64,000 nt of DNA from Dipteris shenzhenensis (Eukaryota; Polypodiophyta; Polypodiopsida; Gleicheniales): the NCBI GenBank assembly GCA_047967505.1, contig CM106538.1. One strand, 5' to 3'. Under the pieces are notes generated by a model. The model did no database searches, was not told the origin of the DNA, and was given only the letters and a program-made list of their open reading frames with translations. The position numbers and the translations under genes were made by a program. Shown one piece after another: positions 34,317 to 46,627 of the stretch (the stretch's first letter is position 1; the number at the start of each line of letters is the position of its first letter).

Positions 34317-35200
34317 CTATTGCATTTGAGCTGACATGGTGTGCTTATCTGGTACTGTAGCTAGCATTCTGTATAAGCATCCTTCCTTGACACCTTTTGC
34401 TACTAGCTGACATCTTTTGGATTTGTCTCTGATAGTGCATTCATCACTGTCGAAGATGACTTTGTAGTTGTGTTCTATCATTTGACCTACTGATAAAAGG
34501 TTCTTGTTGAGCTTCGGAACATAGAGCACATCTTTGACTAATCCTTTTGTAATAGTGAAATTGTTCATAGGGATAACACCTGTCCACTGGATTTGGTGTA
34601 TTGTCCACTGTGTGGATGACATTTTTATGTCCTTCTAATGGCTTCATTTTTGTGAACCATTTCTAATGATTTGTCATATGAGATGATGCACCGCTGTCAA
34701 TGTACCAAGGATCCTGTTCCACTTGGTCGACTTGATAGATGTAATCCTCTTTGGGATTAAAATCAGTGTCTAGGTACACTGTATCAGCCTGATGCAATTC
34801 CTCGCTTGCAAGAAACATATTTCCATGTTCATTTGCAAAATGACTGTGACTAGAATGTCCACCACGATGATTTCCTCTGCCTCGGGAATTCCCTCGATTA
34901 CTACTGGATTGACCGCCTTGGTCGTACTGCTTCTTGCAGCAATCTCTTTCATAGTGTCCAAACTTGTGATAGTAGTTGCACTGAATGTTTGGCACATTAG
35001 TGGATGCATTTCCTCGTCCTTGGAATCTTCCTCGATTGGAATGATTTCCTCTTTGTTGCTGATTCTGATGTTGCTGAGGATGATGCTAATGCTGATGCTG
35101 ATTTTGACTTTGATTTTGTTGATGATGACCACTTTTCTGGTATGATCTACCTCTGCCTTTGCCTTTGCCTCTGCTTCTGTCTGAAGCTATGAATGCCTGA
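34317..35200 (-). pseudogene. Copia gag tail, zinc knuckle and protease
   Basis: A Gln/His/Arg-rich gag tail leads to CNYYHKFGHYERDC, a CCHC knuckle in which the second Cys is Tyr. The protease active site WYIDSGASSHMT follows near 34668-34710, then the pre-integrase region (LLSVGQMIEHNYKVIF). The N-terminal UBN2 capsid part expected upstream was not found between 35200 and the PBS. Confidence 0.85.
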
Positions 35201-35884
35201 TCATTACTCGATCATTAGAATGACCTTTACGTGTTTGAATGGCCTAAGTCCTGAGTTCTTCACCAAGTAGAATTATGGCTTAGATTGGCAACTTGGGGAA
35301 ATTCAAAGCGTCCCCTCTATGGCGATCTAGTCTACTCTGATCTAGATCTAAACCAAACATCGATCGATGAAAGAACAGCAAATAATTCCTTTTCTTTTGT
35401 TCTTTTTAAGTGCTAGGTCAAATGCATCGATGTAGAGGCAAATGTGCGTGAAGGAAGTGGTTTTGTCGGCGAGGCTCAAATGTGACTGTAACTTGCACCA
35501 AAATGTGTGCATGATGTGACAAGCGCGTAGAGCACAAAAAAATGAGCGACTTTCCTTTTTGGAACACCCTCAAATTCTTCCTGGATCAAGAGATATGACT
35601 TGATCTAGGTGGAGGGGCAAAAGGAGTACAAATGGTGCTCAATGATGATGTGTCACTGTGAGTCACATGCAGTGATGATGTGGCATTGTGCCTAGCAAGT
35701 GGTGTGCTAGTGAATCTCTGTGTTGAGGTGGCAGAAGTGGTCACATGTAGTGACTGTGAAGCACTATGTGTGCCTGCAGAGGTCAGTGTGCCACGTGGAG
35801 ATAGAAACCTCTCAATCTCTCAATCTCTCTGTCTCACAAGAAGGGTGGTGCCTCAGCGGAAGGCAAAACCATGCTCTGATATCA

Positions 35885-36141
35885 TGACAAAATATGAAGA
35901 GTGGAGAGGAGAAGAGTGGAGATGAGGAGAGAGGGCACAGCTAGAGAGCACACCACAAATGACTAACTGTACACTAGATTTAGTTGAAAAAATAGAATAT
36001 ATACAAACCCTTTTAGGGTTAGGGTTAGGGGATCTAACCCTTTCCTTTATAGCACTCTATAAGGTTAGTGCTATGCACATATGATCACGTGATGGTGCTA
36101 TGCACACATGATCACATGATGTTGAGCGTGAACTCTCAACA
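35885..36141 (-). repeat. 5' LTR (minus strand) of the copia element
   Basis: 257 bp. Same as 31451-31686 apart from an additional short segment (GGCACAGCTAGAGAGCAC). Its minus-strand end is followed by the PBS. Confidence 0.93.
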
Positions 36142-36701
36142 AACTAGTGCTAGCTAGCTAGTATTCTTTTTTGTACTTGAAGCCACAGGTGGCTTGGCTT
36201 TGTGCTATATGTATATACAAACACTTTTTGGGCCATGAATTAATATACACTTCTGTTATTTTTTTGGCATTCAATTTCCTTGTGCAATGTTTTATCCATG
36301 AATGCTTTGTGATGTAAAATTTTTTTGGAGTTATAATGTTTTATTCGGAATTATAATCATCGGCTTGTATATGACTTCAAATTCCAGTACTTCGTCCCTT
36401 AACTCGTTTAATAATATATAACAAATTGCCAATAGCTATGGACATGCATGGAATTGTGCAGATTAAAATGTTGTTGGCTGAGGGAATTCCGTTCCACTCT
36501 GTAGAAATGGGATTCCTGCAACCACACAACGTTCTTTAAAAAAAATAAAATTATGTAGAGCATCTATAAGTGTGTGTATGAGTACGTCTATAAGTGCATC
36601 CTGCTGTTATATAGATGCGCATTTAGATGCATCCATCACTTTTTAATTTAAATCAAAAAATGCATCTAAAAACATGCCTATGGTCCCTTTTCCTTGTTGT
36701 G

Positions 36702-38177
36702 CCATATTTGAGAATGAGATATTACAGCAATAGCATTTTAAAAATTATAACCTACATGTTCAAGATATTGAAATCTACATGTTCGATATACTTTCTACCA
36801 TATTTAAGAATAATATATTACAATAGAATTATAATCTATAATGCTCCATAAAAAGAAAAATATTTGATGAACTTATGAGCATCTAAAGTTGGTTTTTATC
36901 ATCATGACTTTGCTTTGGACATTCACAAACCTACCAAGTGACGATCTTATATGAGAGATTAAATTGTTTAAAACATGTCTTATCACTAAAAATTTAGTAC
37001 AATGAGTAAGTGTCATGCAAAAGAAATCTCTATCAAAGAACAACTTCTCCCAACTTGCAAAGTTCGTTATATGGCATTGCGTATAACACAGTGGATGTTT
37101 AATAAAAAACTATATGCAACCCTAAAATGTGAGTAGCTCAAGAAGTATTCTGAAGGATCACAAAGGTCCACTTTCGTAAAGGATAAATTCATTAGCGTTC
37201 ATGGCAAAATCAAATCTATAGTTTAAAAAAATTCTTATTGCAGTCCCCCACATTATGCTCTGGGGTTCTCTAGGTAATGATATCTCTAGAACTATGCCAG
37301 TTTCAAAGCAATGAATCTTTTGATTTTGAAGATACACATCTTACATGTAAAATTAATTTTAGTATTATCCCCCTAAAGTTGTTAAATTGATGTGATTAAA
37401 GAAGTGGTAAAAAATTCTAGAGTTTATAGACTTGACCTTAAAGAAGGTATAGAATATTATGCTTTTACCTTAATGGAAAAGCCTTGGATGAGATAGACTA
37501 CCTTGTCCCTTCATCTCTGTCTTATCTCCTTGCTTGTAAGGACAATCATTGCTCAAAACTTTAGATCTCTTGCATGAAAGTTTAGCTTTATAAAAGGTGG
37601 TTCAAATAAATCAAAATCTATTTCCAACGCAGTTACCTCAAACTGTAAGGACAATCATCCTTGATTGGATCAAAATAGACTAGCTTAAAGAGGGGCAGTG
37701 GATATCATCCAAAGGTTGAGTGGGAATCCATGATGTTGATTTATATCCTTGGGATTTCAATGTCAAATCCTTATATGCTTTTTATGTAATACACCACCTA
37801 GAGGGAAACAAAACTCAATCATTTTGGATTATCTCTTAATATGCTTACATACCAAAATTTGTAACATTTATTGCAAGGCATGTATTCTATGGAATATACA
37901 ACCTCTTGCTTTGGTGGTGTACGTTTCCAATAATGCGCCTCTTGTTTTGAAGATTTTGGAATGAAAGGACCCCTAGTACTTGGTTGCTTGCATGCAAGGA
38001 TGTTTAACAAGCATAACTACTATTAGCATCATTAAGTGGGACTTTTGGTTTCTCTTTGAGATACTTAAAAATTGATTCTTATCGTGTTCATTTAGTGAAC
38101 ACTCAAATATGTCGATGAGACAGGCCGAGCATGAACGAATGTACATGCACGTGTGTGTGTGTGTGTGTGTGTGAGAG

Positions 38178-38243
<66 letters not shown>

Positions 38244-40696
38244 AAAAGAAGAAGAAAAGGAAGAAGCCTTTTTTTGCATTCACTCCCATTGTTAAAGAAT
38301 TATGTGGACTGATATCCCACATACGTCTATGCACATAGGCTCGTGTGTGCGCACACACACACACACACATGTGCACATGCGTACCCATGCATGAATGCAA
38401 ATGCGGACTTCATAAGCACATGCATGCACATGCATATATACATCATTGCACATGTGCACACATGGGTGACGGCTCATGCACACGCACATGCATGCGTGAG
38501 CACACATACACATGAATAAGTCCTTTGTCGATTTTCTCATATTTTTTAAGTATTGTGTGGACTTTTATAATGCATGGTGGGAGCCATTATATAAATAACC
38601 AATAAAAGGTATGAACTTATTATTTAGTCATTGTTGAATGAATGCATTATTTAGTCATTGTTGAATGAATGTAAATTCTTTAATAATTTTGAATGAATGT
38701 ACTAGTAGGAATTTTCCTACTTTACAAAATCTTTTCCCTTTATTTGACATCGATGGCAAAGAAGCCCTTTTGAAGAAACCCCCAATATGGTGATTGTTTT
38801 GGAGCAATTCAAAAGGTAGAACCAGCATATTTTATAAAGATTCCAAGGAAATGGTTTGCTTGTTTCCTTTACGCCTTTCAAGCCTCCATACCATTGGGTC
38901 CCTAGCAACTTTATAAGGAATTAAAGTAATGCAATTAATGGCACAATTTGCATTTTACAAGTGATAATATACCCTTGTAGGAGTTAGTTTAAGTATTTTT
39001 ATAACACCTTTCTTTATGATAGTCATCCCAAGAAGCCTCAAGTTTAAGGATACTTACGAGAAATCTATCCATTCAAATGTAAGGCAAAACACAAGCTTAT
39101 AGGTCCCCAAAACACAAGCTTATAGGTCCCCAAATTGAAAAAAAATCAAAGATATACTAATAAGTATATCCTTCATTCAAAGATTGAATTTTCATTTTAA
39201 GGGGGGGAAATATATTGTCAAGAACATGTAAGAAACATGTTCAATTACAATTTCAATGGCAAATTTTCTTTAGAATTACATACTCAATGGTGATTTTTCT
39301 TTACACCATGATAAACAATTTTGCAAAAAGTCGAGTATTATACTCACTAAGCAAAGCCTTGAAGTGTTTTCCTTGCATTTGCCATGATTCACTATTTACT
39401 AATTAAGCATTGCTTTTACAAAAAGTACTAGATGGCAAGTATATTGTCCTATGTTTTAAGGTTCTCAAAACGACTTAATCTACACCATGATTAATTTGTT
39501 TATAAATATTTACAATTTTGGATCCTTTTCATGATGTAAAGTCAAGATTAATACAATACTTACTATGCATGGGGAGTGTGCATTATATGTTAGGAGTCTT
39601 CCCCAAAGATTTTTAGTTGTTTTGGAGTTTATATACAAGTGCCCGCGAGAGTATCTCATGATAAGGATTTACAAAACGAGTATCTCTAAGAGCTCTCTAT
39701 GTAGTAAGGATAGGATTTGCTTTTACATAATGTATCCATACGGGTACGATTATAGTGGTTTGGAAGCATGAGTCTTTACGAGTTTTTTTAAAGCAATTGA
39801 GACTAAAATACAGAAAGAACTCGTAACAAACGCTTTGGCATATGATGCATTTGTCCCATTCATTTCTACTTATGAGTTGGTAATCCATGCAAAATTTTCA
39901 GTGTTTCAGTTGGCATTGGTTCATTTGTACTAGCAATTTGTTTGCATTGCCACAAGAAGACACACGCACATCTCCAATCCACAAATAATAGGAGCTCACA
40001 GACAGCAACAGAGGTGTATAAAACAGTTGAATCGCTTCACTACAGTTTAGCTGTTACAAGGCAAAATGGCGAGTGCATTAACTGATCGAAAGGATATTAT
40101 GCATGCTCATTTTGTGAAGAACGTACATAGGTTTTCGTTACCGGAAGCACAAACATCATGATAATACGTAATCTGAACGGGCGCAGCTTCCTTAGCCACT
40201 GACAATTGTTGCGGTGCGTTCGACAAGCTCCAAAATTTTGTCAGTTGCTGCTGCTTTTCTGGTGGGAACTCCGTCCAATCTAAGGCTTGCAGCTAAAGCC
40301 GTGCTCGCCAAGCTCTTGTGGATTGATGAGGGGAAAAAAACCAGTACAGGAGCAAAGGTGAAGGCAAAATTCGTCGTTGATTTGGTTTGGTGTGTGGAGC
40401 TTCTGCATCCTTGGTGAGAAGAGAAGGGGTGACACGGCGACGGACCAATATATATTAGAAGCTGCAACATGAGAGTAAGTATGAGCGTTGATCTGCGACG
40501 GTCGGGACGGCGTGCGAGAACTTCTTGGCTACAAGGCCAAGCGGTGGCAAATTGCGTAAGTTTTTCAAAGGTGGAAGAGATTGCTATAGAGATTGCGTAA
40601 CAGAGAGAGAGAGAGAGAGATGGAAGTGAGCAACGGATGTACAGAACGAGAGAGTTTTACAAGGAGTAAGCTCTCTCGATGTCGAAGGAGGGGGGA
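36702..40696. other. AT-rich intergenic region
   Basis: No gene or element with confidence. It holds microsatellites at 38150-38240 ((GT)n then (GA)n, then an AAGAAG run) and CA/GCATG-rich sequence to 38520. Small tandem duplications include ACACAAGCTTATAGGTCCCC (near 39090 and 39112) and TTATTTAGTCATTGTTGAATG (near 38620 and 38647). (GA)n at 40602-40620 lies close to the 3' end of the P450 gene. Confidence 0.5.
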
Positions 40697-43600
40697 TCAA
40701 ACTCTCTCGACGATGATCTGAGCGCCATGCTTGGGCTTAAGAGTGAGCATGGTGACAGGAGCATGGCGGTAGCCCGGAGCAACGCTGAAGCGGTAGCGCA
40801 TGAGGATCATGGCGAGAACGATCTTAGCTTCCATGAGGGCGAAGCTCTGGCCGACGCAGTTGCGGGGGCCAAAGGCGAAAGGCATGAAGGCGAGGGGGTG
40901 CTTGCAAGCCTTGGCGACGCCATGCTCGAAGCGCTGCGGCTTGAATTGGTGAGCGTCGTCGCCCCAGAGTTCCGGATCGAGATGGATGGCCAGCACCGGA
41001 ATCCACACCGATGAATCCTTGGGGATGAAGAGATCTCCGAGCTTCATGTCTGTGAGAGCATATCTCGTGATCACAATCGCTGGCGGATACAGTCGCAACG
41101 TCTCGTTCAAGATCATCCCCAGCTGCAATAATCCAACATCCACACAACGATTTTTCTCATCAAACAGTAATTTCAGCTTTGAATCCGATCGCTACCACCC
41201 ACAACAACAATCGCGATCTCTCGGATCACATCAATCGCCACTCGCATTACGTTCTTGAACTCCACTCGCTACCGCGTGCTTCCTCGCAACCGAAACAAAG
41301 CTTCACCAGCAATAAGTAAAAGCCTTTGAGCATTCATGTAGCCAACAACCTAACGCTTTTGAGCATTCTGATAGCTACACGCAAACAAGACACCACAGTG
41401 CACACACAGCTTCCATGCATCCAGCAACAAGTAGCGAGAGCTTCGCGAGGTGCCACAAATTTGGAAGCTCCGTATCACTTCGATGAATCTGAGAAGTCCT
41501 CGAGTAGAGAGCTCACGGCAAGGAGGAGGTTCAGCTATATGAGCAAATGCATCACACCAATAGTAAAGCAAGAAAAACGAGCTTGCAGAGCTTCAGCCAT
41601 GGCGAAATCGATCACTACAGCGAACAATCACCTTGCAGAGCTTCAGCCATGGCGACATCAATCAATACAATAACCGACAACAGCTAGCTTGCTCGCGGTT
41701 CAGCCCGAACAACAACGAGGTTGTCAAACTACAGATCATACTATCAACAGCAATGAGCTTGCAGAGCTTCAACCATGGCGACAAGCATTCACACACCCAA
41801 GAGAGCTAGCAACAACCGCCGTGATCTTCAAGAAGATGATCGAGAGATCAGATCACCGCCGATGAGCAGCTGCAGCGATGTCGGAAAGTATCAACACAGC
41901 AACAAACAAGCATCAAGATGAAACAATAGCAATCGTATAATAACAATTCCATCGACGATCAGAGATCGGAGAGCTCCAGCTATGTCGAAACGCGTCAACA
42001 CAGCAAGCGAAGTCCGACAGCGAGATCGTAAACAAGCTATGGCGATTGAACGTTGGCGAGAAAGATGATCTTACGATCTTGAGCTTGTGGAGAGTGTCTG
42101 CATCCGGCAGCTGCTGTTGATCCTTCTCGCAAACCTCCAACACCTCCTCCCTCGCCCTCTCCTGCCACTCTTGGTTCGCTGCGAGCAGAAGCATTGCCCA
42201 TGTCAACAGCCCTGCCGTCGTCTCATGTCCCGCGAAAAAGAACGTCTTGCACTCGTCCATCAGCTGCTGCGTGCTAAACTTTGGCTTTTGCTGCTCTGGC
42301 TTCGTCGACGTCCTCATCCCCGCCCCTTCCTCGTCCTCCCTCGCCGGATTCCCATCGCTCTCCGCCAGCATCAGCCCCAATAAGTCCTTCCCATACGACG
42401 CTATCCTCCCCACGTTCACCAGATCCCTCCTCTCTTGAATTATCTCTCGCAGTGACTTCTCCATCTCCCTCTTCAATCGCCAGATTTCCACGTTCCACGA
42501 CGTTGGCAGAAACCTGCACAAGCACCCACACTTTCAAGCTTAGTGATCGCAAGATTAAAAATTCTCGCCTTTCAAGCATTGTTATGGCAACATATTAGCT
42601 ATCATGGTTTGCTGTACATCCAAGCAGAAGCTTCCTGTATGTCGTCGCCCAGGGCTGCCTGCCAGTTTCTCTTAAACATCGACAGTTCGAGAAGCAATCC
42701 ATCAATCCTTCCCAAAATGTTTCGCTAACGAGCATACAAGCAGTCTCAAAGGCAAACCACTTCATATCAATGAATTAATACACTGTTGCATTGCTGCGTT
42801 TACCTGCTCCCTGGAAGCCACACGAAATGAGCAAATTGCAGCGTAAGCTTCTGTAAGGTGGTGAGTAGCTCGAAAATTCTCTTCCCCTTCTCATAGCTGC
42901 TCCCAAATTCTGTGCAAGCAATAATGTCCGCCGTAAGCCTCCTTAGATGACTGCTCACTTCAATTTCTACTATGTTATCGCCTCCTAGCAGCTCCTCCCA
43001 GGTGCTCAAGAGCTGCTCTGTACATTTGGTCATAACTCCTGCCAAGCCCTGACCAGGCAGAACAAACATGATCAGCTAGCTTCCTTCGCTAATATTGCAT
43101 TGCTCCCTTGATCGCTGAAGCCAATTCAAATAATTGTAGGACAGAGATTCGAACAGCACGACTACCTTCAGCTTCTCAAGATGAAAAGCCGGTGCGATTA
43201 TCCTTCTTTGACGAGCCCACGATTCTCCATTTGCCATCACTACACCCTTTCCTAAGAAATGTTCTGTGCACCTCTGATGTATGAAAGATTTACCGTAAGT
43301 CAGCGCACATCTGGCTGAGAAAACCTCCCTGATAAGCTCAGGCTCCGTGACAACGATTCTAGGCTCGGAGGCTTCCCAAAAGACGAATCGTTTCCCTGCA
43401 AATTATATCCGCAGATTTCAGAATGCTCGGTAGGAAACAAAACGATGCGTAGCTAATGATTTTCACACTAGATGCAACCGAATGGTGTCCTGCAGAAAAC
43501 GTTCGCATTAAACCATGTCACGGTTCAATATACTAGGGCAAGCTCTTTTCACGGGATGGAATAGATTGTCGGTTTTTGCATTCGTGATCCCATCGACCAC

Positions 43601-43990
43601 CTTGGGGCGTAGCAGAGATCTAAAACGTTAATAAGATTCGGTCGAAGAATCATGCGCGAGTTAAAAGACGAAGCTTTTCTTACCGTAAGTTTTTGACCAT
43701 TTTGTGTAGTAAGGCAGCATCCTCTGCAGGATGTCATGCCTGAGACAGTTCAAGTCCACTGCCAATTCATTCTCTTCGAGTTTCATTATCTCGACATAAT
43801 TCCCAATCATGAAGAGCGGGCAAGGGCCTCTGACGCCCTGCTTTTCCATAGCAAGCCACAGCCACCGAGGCCGCCACCACAAGCATCTCACGACCTTGAA
43901 GGTCAAGTAGCAAGCGAGGGCGAGGCCAAAAGCGACGAGGAGAGAGGTGATGGAGGTGTTGCAGGCAGAGAATGAGGCGGAGACATCCAT
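40697..43990 (-). CDS. Cytochrome P450, CYP72 clan, CYP735A-like (five exons)
   Basis: Exons on the minus strand are 43990-43684, 43395-43166, 43048-42804, 42513-42075 and 41122-40697. All introns are GT-AG and in phase, giving 548 aa. An upstream in-frame ATG at 44125 would add 45 Pro/Leu-rich residues; 43990 is preferred because it puts the membrane anchor (SLLVAFGLALACYLTFKVV) near the N-terminus. P450 marks are the I-helix AGHETT (355-360), the K-helix ETLR (414-417), FKPQRF (467-472) and the heme loop FAFGPRNCVG with Cys496. LLGLML, MDECKTFFFAGHET and VWIPVLAIH resemble CYP735A cytokinin trans-hydroxylases; CYP734A (brassinosteroid inactivation) and other CYP72-clan members are alternatives. 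ER-bound monooxygenase, uses P450 reductase. Intact. Slightly longer than the usual ~520 aa. Confidence 0.92.
41581..41781. repeat. Three copies of a 26-bp motif in intron 4 of the P450 gene
   Basis: GCTTGCAGAGCTTCAGCCAT with a following GGCGA occurs at 41581, 41632 (first base differs) and 41756 (one more change), spaced 51 and 124 bp. All lie in the 952-bp last intron (41123-42074). Confidence 0.85.
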
Positions 43991-45571
43991 AAGAGGAAGG
44001 AAGGCAGGGGGAAGGACGGAGAGGTTGGCGAGAGGGATCAGGGGAGGGGGGGGGGATAATAAGAGATGGGAGCTGGGAGCAAGACAAAAGGGAGGGCAGG
44101 CGGGAAAAGGACTGTGGGTTGCCATGTGCAGCTGACAAGCATGGGGGAAAGAGAAGGACAGAGGAGGGGATCAGGAGGAGGGTGTCTCAACCCAACAACA
44201 GCAGCAGCAGCAACCCAATAACAACAACAACAACAATAACAACAACAATTCAACACTTCAGCAGCAACAACAAGCTGAAGCTCATCAGCTACAGCTCTGC
44301 AGTGTGCTCTCTCACTAGTATTGGGAAAGGCAAAAGGACACGACTCCAAGGGCAACACTCACGACGTGAGCAAGCACCCCTCCGGCAGTGCAGGTTTCCG
44401 GGGAGTGCATCATCGGAAAGACAGACAGGTGTGCGGGACAACCATGGGGCCAAAAGGCTCTGTTTCATCGGGTTGCATTGCTACCTCATGCCTGTGATTT
44501 TCAGATAATAGCTTTGCAAGCTCTCCGATCAACAGCTTTATGTAGATGCATTAATTGGGTCGAATTGGATTGCATACGGCAGGATATATATCGTTAGCAT
44601 CAATCAGATCAACACAGATATTTTAGTTTATGCTCCCTAGAGGCTTAAATTATATATCTGCTCTGATTGACGCCAAAAGTTGAGTAGGAGTACCTATAGA
44701 GAATGTATAATTTAAGGGCTGACGCCAAAAGTTGAGTAGGAGGGTCAAGACTTGGCCTACGTGTGTGAAGGGCTTGAGTTCAAATCCCACCAGTGTCATT
44801 TGTGAAGAAAACCCCCACCCGGGTGCTTGGGCGGGCATCGAAATTATCGCAGCCACTTGCGCCTCGACATGTGGCAAAATTTTTCCTTTTCCCCTCGGGC
44901 AGGCAAGCACATCCCCAGTGTGTAACCGCCCTAAGGAGCAATGGAAGCTTACAAATCGATGCTCTAGAGAATAGGCTTATTACAGCCTAATTCCATGCAG
45001 GGGCAAATGGCCCATTTGAATGCTAGAAGGTGCATTTGAACGGTTCCCATGTGAGAGAAGAAGCAGGAGGTAAAATGGCGAAAGGAGCAAACAGGTGGTA
45101 GGATGAATCCATAATATTTTGGTGGATCTTTTAGGCCTCGTGGGTGCCACTTTCCTTGGATTAGGAGCCTCATCCTTGGACAAAGCATCCACCCAATCCC
45201 AGTGCAACAGCACCCTACTCTTTCTGTCCCAACACTGTAGTAGTCCTGCTCTGTAGCACCTTGCTCCTTTTGTGTCAGATTCACTGTTGTTTGAGAACTA
45301 AAGATGCGAGTGGCGGTTGAGAAACCCCTGAGCCATCGATGGAGGTCTGGAAACCTCATATGGCCCATTTTCCCTTGCATGGAAACACAACCTTAGAGTA
45401 GAGACCAATGGAGGAGGAGCTTGTCCTTAGAAGTAAGTAGTAATCAGAGTAGAGATGATAGATCAATGGATGGAGGACGACCTATAATAATTAGAGCAGA
45501 GATCGATTTGTGCTTAGCATTAGACCGGCAGTTAGAGCACAGATCGATCGAGTAGTTATCCTTAGCAGTAA
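43991..45571. other. Upstream region of the P450 gene and spacer
   Basis: Next to the gene are a Pro/Leu-rich in-frame extension and a (CAG)n/(CAA)n stretch (44198-44275), likely 5' UTR or promoter. TGACGCCAAAAGTTGAGTAG occurs twice (44668 and 44719). A tRNA B-box-like GAGTTCAAATCCC lies near 44767 without a full tRNA fold. Degenerate repeats of AATTAGAG(T)AGAGATCGAT-type words run through 45420-45580. No gene recognised. Confidence 0.5.
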
Positions 45572-46260
45572 TTAGAGTTTAGAGTAGAGCTCTATAGAGA
45601 ATAGGCAAGAGCATCGATCGATCATCAATGCAGCAGGCTTTAGCACTAATAAGAGCATGTAATGATCGGATTCTGTAGGGGCACCCCCAAAACAGGTGGG
45701 TGAGGGTCTTGGTAGCAGGTTTGCACAACTTGCACTTGTTGTCCACGTGCAGCCAAGGGACGTGGCTGCCAATAGGAAAATGTCCACCACCTGTCCACCT
45801 AAGGAAGAAGTTGATCTTGCTGTAGGGTGTCGCCTTCCACAGGCGTGAGAACTTGACATGCCATGTAAGTTCGGGGTCATCTCTTAGCCATCTATCGTTA
45901 AGCTTTTGAAACGAGCCCTCCTTGAATGCAAGGAGCTTATCCAAGCTTTGGCACTAATTTTGGACAAGAGAGTATCCGGCCCCCACTCCCACTCCTCCGG
46001 TAGTGATCCTTCCGAGGGGTGAATATTGGTAGGCCACTCATCCGGGACCCTACTTAGAATTCCGCACATAAAGTCCAATTCGTACTAAGTCAGTAAAAAC
46101 TTTGCCTCAACTTGCATAGGGGACAACCAATCTCGTTCACATGCATCCCAGAGGTCTTCCCACAAATACACTTCCTTAGCATCAATCTGCCCTGCAACCC
46201 CTTCATTATCCATTGCAAAGAAACCACCTCCAAGCTAGGCCGCTTGCCACCTGATGCATT
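45572..46260 (-). pseudogene. LINE ORF2 C-terminal fragment (zf-RVT region)
   Basis: On the minus strand the frame from 45944 reads RLWKATPYSKINFFLRWTGG, then CKLCKPATKTLTHLFWGCPY. This is the Cys/His zf-RVT region found after the reverse transcriptase in plant non-LTR elements. An upstream frame (46078-45884) with GILSRVPDEWPTNIHPSEGS fits the linker before it. No poly-A tail or TSD was identified. Related in layout to the next LINE piece but clearly diverged from it. Confidence 0.7.
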
Positions 46261-46627
46261 TTTTTTATATGATTAGTCTATCCACTTCCATTGAATGGTG
46301 CTTAGTTAGACCCATTATGTGCATCTTTTTAACAGATTCAAATGGCTAAAGACCGGCTAAGATTTTGCCTAGGTCAAATTTTTTACATTATAGTTTAAAA
46401 AGCTGACAATTTGCACACTTTAAAATTCAACCCATAAAAACCAGTGATGTGATTATAGCTTAAAAACTGGCAAATGACACGTTGGAACACATAAAAATCC
46501 AAGTGAATTTTTTGCATTAAAGTTGTAAAAACACACATTTAAACAATGAACCCATAAAAACCGGTGATATGATTATTCTTTTTTGCATTATAGGGTTTAA
46601 AAACCCAACTAAGAGCAAACAAAAGTT

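Larger units (their letters stand above)
31451..36141 (-). mobile_element. Ty1-copia retrotransposon with perfect TSD, inserted in CACTA copy A
   Basis: LTRs are 31451-31686 and 35885-36141. They are nearly identical apart from a 21-bp indel and a short diverged stretch at the U5 end. The 5-bp TSD AACTA is perfect (31446-31450 and 36142-36146). On the minus strand the right LTR is followed by a PBS-like TGATATCAGAGCATGG (35868-35884), and the left LTR is preceded by polypurine CTTGGGGGAAAG (31687-31698). Domain order on the minus strand is gag tail with knuckle, protease, integrase, RT, RNase H, the copia order. Most of gag is missing and several stops and frameshifts interrupt pol. Confidence 0.95.
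28645..36701. mobile_element. CACTA element copy A, truncated and deleted, hosting a copia insertion
   Basis: The sequence is colinear with the full element at 53298-61286. 28645-29590 matches 55460-56390 (TNP2 part), 29940-31450 and 36142-36701 match 58840-61286. The part equal to 56390-58840 is missing and replaced by a CT-rich filler (29600-29930). The left end is lost. The right end retains GCGTCTA-type subterminal motifs (36556-36690) and a terminus reading CCTTGTTGTG (36692-36701), matching the right end of the full copy. A copia element sits at 31451-36141. A tandem duplication of about 85 bp lies around that insertion point. Confidence 0.85.

Noticed and set aside
38340-38520. Repeated CACA/CATGCA words that might suggest a CRISPR-like array
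   Set aside because: Simple CA and GCATG microsatellite variants without conserved repeat and unique spacers; eukaryotic context.
42247-42598. Plus-strand ORFs opposite the P450 exon 4
   Set aside because: Antisense shadows of a well-supported coding exon.
44740-44800. tRNA-like or SINE head around GAGTTCAAATCCC
   Set aside because: A B-box-like word only; no clear A box, tail or target duplication.
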